Shown: piece by piece, positions 1 to 8,344 of the stretch
Numbering within the stretch: position 1 is the first letter of the stretch
How the letters are laid out: every line of letters starts with the position of its first letter
Assembly: GCF_016031635.1 (NCBI RefSeq)
Contig: NZ_JACEGD010000033.1
Span: forward strand, 1-64,000
From: Bradyrhizobium diversitatis
GTDB lineage: Bacteria > Pseudomonadota > Alphaproteobacteria > Rhizobiales > Xanthobacteraceae
DNA length: 64,000 nt
Direction of reading: 5' to 3'
The notes under the pieces: generated by a model
Told to the model about the DNA's origin: nothing
The model's database searches: none
The model's input: the letters and a program-made list of their open reading frames with translations, nothing else
Translations under genes and position numbers: made by a program

Positions 1-2
1 AC

Positions 3-92
3 CGCAACGGCAAACCCGTCGAAAACACCGAAGCAGCCTCTGGCGCGAACGTTCCCTTGGAGACCGATTTGCAGCTGGAGCCCTGGCTCTAG
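3..92 (+). CDS. 3' end of an unidentified CDS (partial)
   Basis: The reading frame starting at base 3 stays open for 29 codons and ends in TAG at 90-92, with GC-rich third positions like the real genes nearby. The visible tail ends in VPLETDLQLEPWL. It converges on the MFS gene and the two stop codons overlap (89-91 and 90-92). The family cannot be named from so short a tail, and an accidental open frame is possible. Confidence 0.4.
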   Translation, partial: RNGKPVENTEAASGANVPLETDLQLEPWL

Positions 93-1333
93 CCGCGGAA
101 AGCCCCTGGTGTGACGGCCGCACCGCGGCCGAGATCGAGCGACGGCCGGCGCCTAGTCGGGAAACTCAGCGCCACCGCGACGGCGGCGAGTCCGATCGCG
201 AACGAGCCGGCGTGCAGCCATGTGTAGCGCTGGAAGTTGTCGAACACGAGCCCGCCGGCCCAGGGACCGAGCGCCATGCCGAGGCTGGCGAAGGCCGACA
301 CCGCGCCGAACACCGTGCCCATGATGCGCGCGCCGAAGAATTCGCGGACCAGCACCGCATAGAGCGGCATCACCCCGCCATAGGCGAGGCCGAACACCAC
401 CGAGAGCGCGTAGAATTCGCCGAGCTGCCCCACCGCCAGATAGGCCGCGATGCACATCGCCTGCACCAGCAGGCCGCCGACCAGCACGGGCTTTGCACCG
501 ATGCGATCGGCAGCCGCGCCCAGCAGCAGGCGCCCGCCGAGGCCGGAGACGCCGGCCACGCTGTAGACTGTCACCGCCGTGAGCGGAGCGATGCCGCAGA
601 CCATCGCATAGGACACCATGTGGAAGATCGGGCCGGAATGCGCGGCGCAGCAGGCGAAATGTGCCGCCGCGAGCGCGATGAATTGCGGCGTGCGCAGCGC
701 CTGCGCCGCGCTCAGCTCCACGTCAGGAGCGGCGTCCGCATTCGTGTTGCCTGCCGCTGCCGGAGCCGGACGCACCAGGAAGCAGGCGGGGATCAAGAGC
801 GCCCAGGCAGCACAGCCGATCACCAGCATCGCGGTCCGCCAGTCATAGGCCGTGATCAGCCAGCTCGCGGCCGGTGCGATCGTCACCGGCGACACGCCCA
901 TGCCGGCGGAGACCAGCGCCACCGCAAGGCTGCGGTTCTTCTCGATCCAGGCGCTCGCGAGCGCCATCATCGGCGCGTAGAAGCTGCCGGCGGCAACGCC
1001 GATCAGGACGCCGAAGCTCAGCTGGAATTGCCACAGATGTGTGGCCTGGCTCGCGGTGACGAGGCCGAGCCCCAGCAGCAGGCTGCCCGAAAGCACCACG
1101 ATGCGGGTGCCGAACCGGTCCGACAGCGCGCCCCATAGGAATGCGGCAAATCCCATGCAGAGGAAATCCAGCGTCGCCGCCGCCGACACGCCGGCGCGCG
1201 ACCAGCCCATCGCCTCCGAGATCGGCTGCAAGAACACCGCCAGCGACAGCATCGTGCCGAACCCGACGCAAGTCATCAGCGCACCCGCGGCGACAACGAC
1301 CCAGCCATAGTCGAAGCGTGATGCCTTGCTCAT
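89..1333 (-). CDS. MFS transporter, possibly OFA/monocarboxylate-like
   Basis: This is a 414-residue inner-membrane permease with about twelve hydrophobic segments. A typical MFS loop (GALSDRFGTR) follows TM2, and a second copy (LGAAADRIGAKPV) lies in the C-terminal half. The N-terminal FDYGWVVVAAG and the overall build resemble oxalate:formate antiporter or monocarboxylate-type MFS proteins, but the substrate is not visible. I chose the ATG at 1331-1333 because GAGGAA precedes it. A longer open frame reaching 1420 adds a low-complexity Pro/Arg leader that does not look like protein. It lies downstream of the flavin hydroxylase on the same strand, 144 bp away, so uptake of an aromatic or organic acid for that enzyme is possible but unproven. 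Confidence 0.85.
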   Translation of the reverse strand: MSKASRFDYGWVVVAAGALMTCVGFGTMLSLAVFLQPISEAMGWSRAGVSAAATLDFLCMGFAAFLWGALSDRFGTRIVVLSGSLLLGLGLVTASQATHLWQFQLSFGVLIGVAAGSFYAPMMALASAWIEKNRSLAVALVSAGMGVSPVTIAPAASWLITAYDWRTAMLVIGCAAWALLIPACFLVRPAPAAAGNTNADAAPDVELSAAQALRTPQFIALAAAHFACCAAHSGPIFHMVSYAMVCGIAPLTAVTVYSVAGVSGLGGRLLLGAAADRIGAKPVLVGGLLVQAMCIAAYLAVGQLGEFYALSVVFGLAYGGVMPLYAVLVREFFGARIMGTVFGAVSAFASLGMALGPWAGGLVFDNFQRYTWLHAGSFAIGLAAVAVALSFPTRRRPSLDLGRGAAVTPGAFRG

Positions 1334-1477
1334 GCGTTTCCTCAGCGCTTTTGGTGTTGTTGACGGTGCGCGGGAGGGATGGTGACCCATTGGGTGGCGG
1401 AGGGCAAGGCTGGGTGCCATGCGTTGTTCGCTCGTCGAGGCGAAGGTCCGCCAGACTCATCCTCGCAACGGATGGAA

Positions 1478-3016
1478 TCAACGACAATCGCTCGCTTCAG
1501 GTGCACCGAACCATCGCATCGCGGCTCGAGCTGCGTCATCGAGGTGAGGCGCCTGCTCGCTGACCCACGCCACGATGCCGTCCGGCCGTACGAGCAAGGC
1601 GGTCACACCGAATCGATTCCCGGCGTCGCCTGCGACATAGTTGATCCGGCCGGTCCAGCGGCGTGCAAGCGCCTTGAGCGATGGCCGGACGTCGAAGTCC
1701 AGCAACAGGCCTTGTCCGGTCCGGAGCAACTCGGCGGGACGTGTGCCATCGGCGAACGTGAACTCCGGCACGCTGCGGCCGACAAGCGGATGTGTATCGC
1801 CGAGATCGTAGCGGAGAGAGATGCCCCACACGCGTTCGGCGAAATAGGTCGCGCCGTCGCGCGTGTCGATGAGATCGCGGATGATCGCCTCGAGCGCGCG
1901 CGAGCTCCTGCTGGGACGCATGAGCGCGACTTGGGCGCGCGACCAGTCGAGGATCTGTGCTCCCACAGGATGCCGCTCAGCCGAAAAAGTGTCGAGCAGG
2001 TCGGCCGGCGCGTCGCCGCGAATGGTCGCCGCGAGCTTCCAGCCGAGGTTCATCGCGTCACCAAGGCCGAGGTTGAGGCCCTGGCCTCCCAGCGGTGAAT
2101 GGATATGCGCGGCATCACCCGCCAGCAACACACGGCCCTTGCGATAGCCGGTCGCCTGACAGGCGCGGTCGGTCCAGGTGGTGGCGAGCAGAAGGCTCGT
2201 CAAGGTCACATCCAGGCCCGAGACCTTGCGCAGCACGACCTCGATCTGGTCGCGTTTCGGCTCGGTGCGATGAGCCATGCCGCCATCGAAATCGACCATC
2301 GCGATCGTGCCGGGCGCCGCATAGGTGTACATGCCCGACGCCGTGTAATGGCGACCGGGCTCAAGCGCGGCCGGATCGGCGAGTTCGGCCTGCACGGAAT
2401 AGCCGGTGAATTCCGGATCGGTGCCGACAAAGCCGATGCCCGCCGCCTTTCGCACGGTGCTGCGTCCGCCGTCGCAGCCGACCAGCCAGCGGCCCCGGGC
2501 CATTCCGTCGGCTGTTTCAACGGTGACGCTGTCGTCTGATTGCGGGAGAGACTGGACGCCACACCCGCGCCGGATCTCGACGCCCAGCGTCTCCGCGCGG
2601 ATCGCGAGGACAGCCTCGATGCTTGCCATATCGGCCGCGATGCTGCCGATGGGACCGGGCAGGCGATAGGGCCATCGCGTGCTGTCGATCTGATCGTGGA
2701 AGAACTGGATTCCGGCGAAATGACCGCCTGGGCGGCGCTGCTGCTGCATCCAGTGCGCGGCAGCCGGCGTGTCGCGGCCGACCGCCCGGCGCGTGAGCTC
2801 GTTCAGCAGGTCGCGGCGATCCAGGCTCTCGATGGTCGGCACCGAAAGTCCGCGCAGCCCGAACGGCAAGCCCTTCAGCGGTGAATGCGGCTCCGGCGCT
2901 TTTTCCAGCACCAGCACCGAAGAGCCCGCAAGCCGCAGCTCGCAGGCCAGGAACAAGCCGACGGGACCGGCGCCGGCGATGATGACGTCATAAAGAGCGG
3001 TGTCGGGACTTTGCAT
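1478..3016 (-). CDS. FAD-dependent aromatic hydroxylase (class A flavoprotein monooxygenase)
   Basis: This 512-residue cytosolic enzyme probably uses FAD, NAD(P)H and O2 to hydroxylate an aromatic substrate (PheA/TfdB/MhpA-type family). It has the N-terminal Rossmann motif GAGPVG at 15-20, the middle GCDGGRSTVR (DG) motif and the late GDAAHIHSP (GD) motif that closes the FAD site. The C-terminal part is the thioredoxin-like extension usual for phenol-hydroxylase-like members. The ATG at 3014-3016 has GGAG seven bases upstream. The MFS gene follows on the same strand and may supply substrate. No ring-cleavage gene is adjacent, so the pathway cannot be stated. Confidence 0.9.
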   Translation of the reverse strand: MQSPDTALYDVIIAGAGPVGLFLACELRLAGSSVLVLEKAPEPHSPLKGLPFGLRGLSVPTIESLDRRDLLNELTRRAVGRDTPAAAHWMQQQRRPGGHFAGIQFFHDQIDSTRWPYRLPGPIGSIAADMASIEAVLAIRAETLGVEIRRGCGVQSLPQSDDSVTVETADGMARGRWLVGCDGGRSTVRKAAGIGFVGTDPEFTGYSVQAELADPAALEPGRHYTASGMYTYAAPGTIAMVDFDGGMAHRTEPKRDQIEVVLRKVSGLDVTLTSLLLATTWTDRACQATGYRKGRVLLAGDAAHIHSPLGGQGLNLGLGDAMNLGWKLAATIRGDAPADLLDTFSAERHPVGAQILDWSRAQVALMRPSRSSRALEAIIRDLIDTRDGATYFAERVWGISLRYDLGDTHPLVGRSVPEFTFADGTRPAELLRTGQGLLLDFDVRPSLKALARRWTGRINYVAGDAGNRFGVTALLVRPDGIVAWVSEQAPHLDDAARAAMRWFGAPEASDCR

Positions 3017-3431
3017 AAATGCTCCGTTGTCGATCTTCGACTGTCGCTGTTCGACCGGAGCGTTTCCCGAACCTTTAGGACCTCACGGACGAACCATGAG
3101 CCGCCTGAACGGCGACCGTTGTTCGTCGTGGGGATCCCGGGCACGAGGCCAAAGACCAGAGCTTTCGTTACCGAAAGGACTTGGGCTCACCAGACCAAGT
3201 CTGCCTTTTCCGACGTGGTCATTTAGCGTTGGGAGCGCGGCCTCGTCAACGGGCTGTCGGTCGCCGCTCGTCGGATCGATAGGGCGAGCCGAAATCGCTC
3301 GGGCGTGATCTACCTCAAATTGCAAGCATGGGTCAGCGCTTGCTGACGCCGTCGGCCTGGAGTGGTAGCATGCCGCTCGGTGTCGTTCTCGCAAGCGCAC
3401 GCAGACACGAGCGTGCGAGGAAGCAAGCGCC
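3017..3431. other. Intergenic region between divergent genes, nothing clear
   Basis: This 415-base spacer separates the divergently transcribed hydroxylase and serine hydrolase. It must hold both promoters, but I see no convincing -35/-10 pair, palindrome or conserved short ORF. The open frames that cross it have poor protein character. Confidence 0.5.
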
Positions 3432-4724
3432 ATGAAATGGGGAGCCTTGTGCAGGCTACGCGTGTGCCGCCAGTTGTTCTTGCCCGTCATTTTCGTCTCC
3501 GCGCTCTGGGCGCCTCTGGCCTGCGCACAGGACCTCCGCGGCGAGCCGGGGCCGGTCTTTTCGGATAGCGGCCCCGATGCCGAACTCTACGGCGCGGCCG
3601 AGGGCTACCCGGTTGGCAAGCGGGGCGCGCCCCCTCAGCTCGACAGGCTCGTCGGGAGCTACAGCCATTTCGGCGAGATCTATCCCTCGCGCCGGGTCGG
3701 TCGCGCGACGGCGCCCTGGCAATTCAAGCGCGCGCCGGAGCCGCAGGTCACCTACAGTTTTGGTACCGAAAAGCTGAGCATCGCGGACTACCTCAAGCGC
3801 AACCCGGTGACGGGACTCCTGATCGCCCGGGACGACACCATCCTCTACGAGCGCTATCAATATGCGCGGACCGACCATCACCGCTTTGTCTCGCAGTCCA
3901 TGGCGAAGACGCTGGTGGCCATGCTAATCGGGATCGCGGTCTCGGAGGGACGGATCAAGTCGATCGACGACTTGGTCTCGAGCTACGTCGGCGGCCTTGC
4001 AGGCACGGAATATGGCAACACATCCATCCGCGCCTTGTTGAACATGTCTTCGGGCGTCGAATTCTCGGAAGTCTATGATGGGAACGACGACATCGCCCGG
4101 CTTGGGCGAGCGCTGTTCTCTGGTGAGCCAAAGGACCCCGCCGCCGTCGTCGCGCAGTTCAACACCCGGACCGCGCCGCCCGGCTCCCGATTCCACTATG
4201 CCAGCGTTGAAACGGAGATACTCGGGCTGGTCCTGCGCGCCGCCACCGGCACGGCGGTTGCCGACTATCTTCACGACCGGATCTGGGACCCCATCGGCAC
4301 CGAGGCGGACGCCTCCTGGGTGATCGACGGCAGCGGGCAGGAGATCGCCTTTTGCTGCTTCAACGCAATCTTGCGCGACTATGCGCGCCTCGCCCGGTTG
4401 CTGGCCCATGACGGCGCCTGGGAAGGCCGGCAGCTGGTCCCTCGGCAATGGCTGCTGGATGCCACGACCGTGCGGCCGGCCGATGGCCACCTCGTCCCGC
4501 GCGTGGCCACGCCCTATTTCGGCTACGGCTATCAGGTGTGGCTCCTCCCCGGCGAGCAGCGTCGATTTGCCCTGCTCGGCATCCGCGGTCAGGTCATCCT
4601 GGTCGATCCCGCGTCCAAGCTTGTCATGGTGCACACGGCCGTTCGCCAAAAGCCGTTCGAGTCCGGCGCGCTCAGAGAGCCGCTCGCGTTGTGGTTCGCC
4701 GTGCTTCAACAGCTCGGGCAGTGA
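3432..4724 (+). CDS. Exported serine hydrolase (beta-lactamase class C / 6-aminohexanoate-dimer hydrolase-like)
   Basis: This 430-residue protein has a signal peptide (hydrophobic residues about 15-31, cleavage near ACAQ), so it should act in the periplasm. The penicillin-binding-protein/class C fold is shown by the SxxK nucleophile motif SMAK at 156-159 and the Tyr motif HYAS at 255-258, in the context found in NylB-like esterases. An FGYGYQVW stretch near residue 360 is also usual. The family cleaves esters or amides; the substrate here is unknown. The ATG has AGGAAG upstream. The next gene (SRPBCC) is 165 bp away and probably separate. Confidence 0.88.
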   Translation: MKWGALCRLRVCRQLFLPVIFVSALWAPLACAQDLRGEPGPVFSDSGPDAELYGAAEGYPVGKRGAPPQLDRLVGSYSHFGEIYPSRRVGRATAPWQFKRAPEPQVTYSFGTEKLSIADYLKRNPVTGLLIARDDTILYERYQYARTDHHRFVSQSMAKTLVAMLIGIAVSEGRIKSIDDLVSSYVGGLAGTEYGNTSIRALLNMSSGVEFSEVYDGNDDIARLGRALFSGEPKDPAAVVAQFNTRTAPPGSRFHYASVETEILGLVLRAATGTAVADYLHDRIWDPIGTEADASWVIDGSGQEIAFCCFNAILRDYARLARLLAHDGAWEGRQLVPRQWLLDATTVRPADGHLVPRVATPYFGYGYQVWLLPGEQRRFALLGIRGQVILVDPASKLVMVHTAVRQKPFESGALREPLALWFAVLQQLGQ

Positions 4725-4889
4725 CGACCTGATGGTGTCTTGAATCCCAGATATTCGCGATGACCATGTCGGTGCCGACGGGGTTCGATCGTCCTTGGTC
4801 TACAATTCCCGAAAAGGGCCGCGAACGGCTCGGCACGTGGGGACGTGATGTCGCACCTCGACTACAAGAATTGAACTGGAGCAATACCC

Positions 4890-5306
4890 ATGAGGATCAC
4901 CGTCGAAACCAGCGTCGCCGCCCCGATCGATCAGGTCTGGCGTGCCTATACGACGCCAGCCGACATTGTGAACTGGAATGCCGCGTCCGACGACTGGCAT
5001 ACGACCAGGGCGACGGTCGACCTGCGGGAAGGCGGCGCCTTCTCCTCGCGCATGGAAGCCAAGGACGGCAGCATGGGCTTTGACTTCGCCGGCACCTACA
5101 CGAAAATCGTCGAACACAAGCGGATCGAATACGCGTTCGGCGATCGGAAGGCCGAGGTCGAGTTCGTACCCGGCCCGAACGGCGTTGTCGTCCGCGTCGT
5201 CTTCGATGCCGAAACCACGCACTCGGTCGAGCAGCAGCAGGGCGGCTGGCAGGCGATCCTCGACAGCTTTGCACGGTACGTCGAGGCGAAGAAGAAGATG
5301 CCGTGA
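4890..5306 (+). CDS. SRPBCC (AHSA1-like) family protein
   Basis: This 138-residue soluble protein carries the helix-grip fold signature of the AHSA1/START superfamily: N-terminal ETSVAAPIDQVWRAYTTP, a WN at 28-29, a central LREGGAF turn and a C-terminal GGWQAILDSFARYVE helix. Members bind hydrophobic ligands or activate Hsp90-type chaperones; the small bacterial ones are mostly uncharacterised. GGAGCAA precedes the ATG. It is a single gene with no regulator beside it. Confidence 0.85.
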   Translation: MRITVETSVAAPIDQVWRAYTTPADIVNWNAASDDWHTTRATVDLREGGAFSSRMEAKDGSMGFDFAGTYTKIVEHKRIEYAFGDRKAEVEFVPGPNGVVVRVVFDAETTHSVEQQQGGWQAILDSFARYVEAKKKMP

Positions 5307-5347
5307 GGGTGTGCCTCGAGGAGCGGACGCGAGCACGGCTTTCGTAA

Positions 5348-5379
5348 GGTGGGCAAAGGCGCAAAGCGCCGTGCCCACC
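5348..5379. repeat. Short palindromic repeat
   Basis: GGTGGGCA and TGCCCACC arms enclose a second, GGCGC/GCGCC-type stem. It resembles the dispersed intergenic palindromes of Bradyrhizobium and lies 41 bp after the SRPBCC gene, where it could act as a transcript-end hairpin. Confidence 0.55.
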
Positions 5380-5600
5380 ACTCTCCCGACGGCACACGAG
5401 CGGGTGGCGCGTGGGCCCTAGAGCTTGACTGGGTGCAGGAATGTGCCGACGGGATGTGGGGTGACCTTTGACGGGACCCAGGCCACCTCCTTCGCCTTGA
5501 GGGCCGGACGGCTGATCGCGCCCCCTCTGTCGGGAACGGGACGAGGTCTCGAAAAGACCGGTCGTTCGCGGGCATGAATGCATCGACTTGCATCAATCAA

Positions 5601-6590
5601 TCATTCTATCACACCGTCCGCGTGGGCCAGCAATGTAGCAGGTAGTTCGATCCCGAGTGTCTTTGCAGTCTTGAGGTTGACGAATAGTTCATACTTGGTT
5701 GGTTGCTCGACCGGTAAATCCCCGGGCTTGGCGCCCTTGAGGATTTTATCGACGTAACTAGTGGATAGCCGGTTCAAGTCGATGATATCCGCTCCGTAGG
5801 ACAGGAGCGCACCAAGTTGAACAAATTCCTTGCCAATGGCAAATAGCGGCAGCCGATGTTCTGCGGCGAGGCCGGCGATGCGCTTGCGTGCAATGAAGAA
5901 CATGGGGCTGGGAAACAGGAAGACTGCATCGGCACGGGCGCCCGCAAGCGCGGAAAACGCCTCGCCCAGCCCGTCGGGATCTTGGACGGCAATGAGTTGC
6001 AAATGAACGCCCACGGCTTTTGATGCGGACTCCGCACCGCTGATCATGCCTTGAGTTGTAGTCTTGCCGTATGCAGCCGGGTGCCAAATTGCTGCTATCC
6101 GGGACGCCATGGGCAATGCTTCCTTCAATTGCGCAAGCCGCTTGGGAACAAGCTGCGGGCCGATGAAGGTTAGTCCGGTGATGTTGCCTCCTGGTCGGGC
6201 GATGCTGGCGACGAGTCCGTCTTCGATTGGGTCGCCCATAACTGGCACAACAACAGGAATCGATTTGGTAGCTTGCTGCACTGCCCGCGCAGCAAGTGAA
6301 TTCTGTGCAACTATGAGAGCAGGATTGAGACGGACGAGGTCACTCGCCAAGGCCGGGAGTTGTTCGACCTTTGAATCGGCTGCTCGAAACTCTACGATGA
6401 TATTCTCTCCGTCGATATAACCGTGTTCGCGTAGTCCTTGATGAAAGGCAGCCATCGAAGTGCGGGTTTGCTCGATCGAGCCGGTGGTCAAGAAGCCAAT
6501 ATGGGGGACTTTCTTTGGTTGCTGCGCGCGAGCAAGGGGTGACCAGGCCGCTGCGGCACCGATCAGTGCGAGAAATTCGCGTCGCTGCAT
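5601..6590 (-). CDS. ABC transporter substrate-binding protein (TrpX/PF04392-like)
   Basis: This 329-residue exported protein has a twin-arginine-type leader (MQRREFLALIGAAAAW, cleavage near ARAQ) and the family's KVPHIGFL start to the mature domain. The VPVVVPVMGDPIEDGLVASIARPGGNITG block is the hallmark of this TrpX-like group. Such proteins bind amino-acid-like or aromatic ligands, and in alphaproteobacteria they are often orphan, as here: no permease or ATPase is adjacent. The ATG at 6588-6590 is preceded by a strong AGGAGG; an upstream in-frame start at 6605 is less likely. Confidence 0.88.
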   Translation of the reverse strand: MQRREFLALIGAAAAWSPLARAQQPKKVPHIGFLTTGSIEQTRTSMAAFHQGLREHGYIDGENIIVEFRAADSKVEQLPALASDLVRLNPALIVAQNSLAARAVQQATKSIPVVVPVMGDPIEDGLVASIARPGGNITGLTFIGPQLVPKRLAQLKEALPMASRIAAIWHPAAYGKTTTQGMISGAESASKAVGVHLQLIAVQDPDGLGEAFSALAGARADAVFLFPSPMFFIARKRIAGLAAEHRLPLFAIGKEFVQLGALLSYGADIIDLNRLSTSYVDKILKGAKPGDLPVEQPTKYELFVNLKTAKTLGIELPATLLAHADGVIE

Positions 6591-6782
6591 GACACCTCCT
6601 CTCATTGAGGCTCAGCCACAATAACGCGAGCGCCGACCCGAGCCAACAACCACTTGCCCGATGCCCCTCGCACGGCGCAGGCGCATCCCTCCGAAAATGA
6701 CAACAAACGCCAATTTCGCGTTTCGGTTGGGAAGCAGGCGATAAATCGCTGGCCGGTTAGTGAGGATGGCTGCCACCTCGAC

Positions 6783-6795
6783 GGAACATTGTTCC
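6783..6795. promoter_or_regulatory. GGAACA-T-TGTTCC palindrome, candidate operator
   Basis: This is a perfect 6+1+6 inverted repeat placed 12 bp upstream of the -35 box of the candidate promoter. The position suits an activator site. The protein that would bind it is not identifiable. Confidence 0.45.
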
Positions 6796-6807
6796 ATTGA
6801 AACAACC

Positions 6808-6835
6808 TTGACGCACGCAACCAAAGAGATAACAA
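6808..6835 (+). promoter_or_regulatory. Candidate sigma-70-type promoter of the lodAB-like operon
   Basis: TTGACG at 6808-6813 and TAACAA at 6830-6835 are separated by 16 bp. It points at the ferritin-like gene and would give a 5' leader of about 200 bases. Confidence 0.4.
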
Positions 6836-7046
6836 TTGTGCAATTCTCGTTTTAGTTATTCATTCTGGAACACGTCACGTGGGCCGAAAGTCATCGCTTC
6901 GCTCGGTAAAATGGGTTCGGCACGCGGACAGCGAACGGCCTACCAGCCGACGCATCGGTACTTTCTTCAGTGAAACAATTCCGTGGGTACTGGGCTTTGA
7001 AACGAAATCCCGTCGGGAAAGGCTGGCTTCGCCACTGAGGCGGGCA

Positions 7047-8333
7047 ATGTCGGAAAACGTTCCAGTCGTTGTGGCGGTCTCGGCGCAAGACGAAGCAAAG
7101 CAATTGCTGCAAGCCGCCGCCGAAATCGAGCACGCGCTGCTGATCCAATACCTCTATGCGGCATTCTCTGTCCGGCCGTCCGCAACGCGAAAAACCCTGA
7201 TCAACATCGCCATCCAGGAGATGTCGCACTTCCTTGCAGTGCAGAATTTGCTGCTGCTTCTCGGAGCCGATCCCTATCTCGAACGCTACGACATCTCTCC
7301 AAATCCGGACCTGGATCCCTTTCCATTCGGGTTGAAAAGTCTTCGAGGGAAGGAAACGCTCGAGGCATTTGTCCTGGCAGAAATGCCCGTTCTGGAAACG
7401 CTCAAGGAAGCCGATCGCGCCGCGATCCTGGACATCAAGAGCAGGATTGATCCGCAATCGAAATTTCATCGCGTGGGTATTCTGTATGCACGGATTTACT
7501 GGTTGTTTCAGCAAACCTCAAACCCGGAGGGAGATTGGACAGATGTCAGCAACACCGGCGACATCGGTCCGCTGCCGCAATGGCACGTAACTGATTTTCC
7601 CGGCGCGCCGACATTTGGTACGAGACAGGCATCACGCGAGGAGAAGGGGGCGCGAGCGGACGGAGAGAAGGGGGAAATCTGGTGGCAGGACTACAGCGGT
7701 GAAGGAGCGTTCGCCGAAGTGGATTCCCGGGCGACGGCTCTACGTGCGATCTACAGCATCGCCGTTCAGGGTGAAGGTCTGGCGTCCGGTGGCGCGAATT
7801 CGCATTTCTGGATCTTCTTTCGCGCGCTGAAGACCCATGGTGAACTTGAGCCATCCGAATTCTTTCCCGTTCCAGAAAATCCCTGCACGTCGACCGCCGA
7901 CGGTCAGACCGAAATTTCTCACCCCATCGCGCGTGCCCTCTGCCAGATCCTGAACGACCGCTACCAGATCATGCTCGTTTCAGTTGCGGCGGCTTTGCGT
8001 CGGAATCGCCAAGATGCAAGCGAGAACGAGCGCCGTCAGGTGCTCGTGTCCTGGGCCTTCTACGAGATGAAATATTCGATCCCAAAGCTCACGTCAGAGA
8101 TCGTCGATCAGCCCTGCAAGATCGGCGGAGACGCCGAGGAACTTTGCGCCGGCCCGACATTCGAGCTTGGAAATGTTTCATTGTCTGACGACTTCGATGC
8201 GCTCGAGCGGGAAAATCGCGCGCTGCATACCCGTGCCAAACAATCCATCGACGCATTGGTCGCGCTCGGATTCGATGCGGATGTCATTGCCAAGATCGCG
8301 GCGACGGACCGGGACCGCTATCCCGATATTTAA
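7047..8333 (+). CDS. Ferritin-like protein related to the N-terminal domain of VioB (PF12902-type)
   Basis: This is a 428-residue soluble protein. Residues about 15-80 form the helical pair typical of the ferritin-like domain of iminophenyl-pyruvate dimer synthases (VioB/RebD/StaD): IEHALLIQYLYAAF with Glu28/His29, then QEMSHFLAVQ with Glu58 and His61, a carboxylate/His set suited to metal binding. A later helix (VSWAFYEMKYSIPKL) continues the bundle. It is far shorter than VioB (about 1000 residues), so it is a stand-alone version. The ATG at 7047 has GAGG upstream and gives a clean start. It is followed after 11 bp by the LodA-like gene and is probably co-transcribed with it. The reaction is unknown; a partner oxygenase or oxidase for the LodAB pair is an inference. 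Confidence 0.75.
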   Translation: MSENVPVVVAVSAQDEAKQLLQAAAEIEHALLIQYLYAAFSVRPSATRKTLINIAIQEMSHFLAVQNLLLLLGADPYLERYDISPNPDLDPFPFGLKSLRGKETLEAFVLAEMPVLETLKEADRAAILDIKSRIDPQSKFHRVGILYARIYWLFQQTSNPEGDWTDVSNTGDIGPLPQWHVTDFPGAPTFGTRQASREEKGARADGEKGEIWWQDYSGEGAFAEVDSRATALRAIYSIAVQGEGLASGGANSHFWIFFRALKTHGELEPSEFFPVPENPCTSTADGQTEISHPIARALCQILNDRYQIMLVSVAAALRRNRQDASENERRQVLVSWAFYEMKYSIPKLTSEIVDQPCKIGGDAEELCAGPTFELGNVSLSDDFDALERENRALHTRAKQSIDALVALGFDADVIAKIAATDRDRYPDI

Positions 8334-8344
8334 GGGAGAATTGC

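Larger units (their letters stand above)
6591..7046. other. Regulatory spacer upstream of the lodAB-like operon
   Basis: This 456-base region lies between the divergent substrate-binding protein and the ferritin-like gene. It is more AT-rich than its neighbours and contains the palindrome and promoter listed separately. An in-frame open extension of the ferritin-like gene back to 6879 lacks protein character and a ribosome binding site. Confidence 0.6.

Noticed and set aside
5418..5600. Minus-strand open frame of 60 codons ending in PHPVGTFLHPVKL
   Set aside because: No recognisable family, no ribosome site, and the neighbouring frames are equally open; it may be the tail of a lost gene but I cannot support a call.
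6879..7046. N-terminal extension of the ferritin-like gene
   Set aside because: The extra 56 residues are Arg/Ser-rich without structure, overlap the leader of the candidate promoter, and a ribosome site precedes the ATG at 7047.
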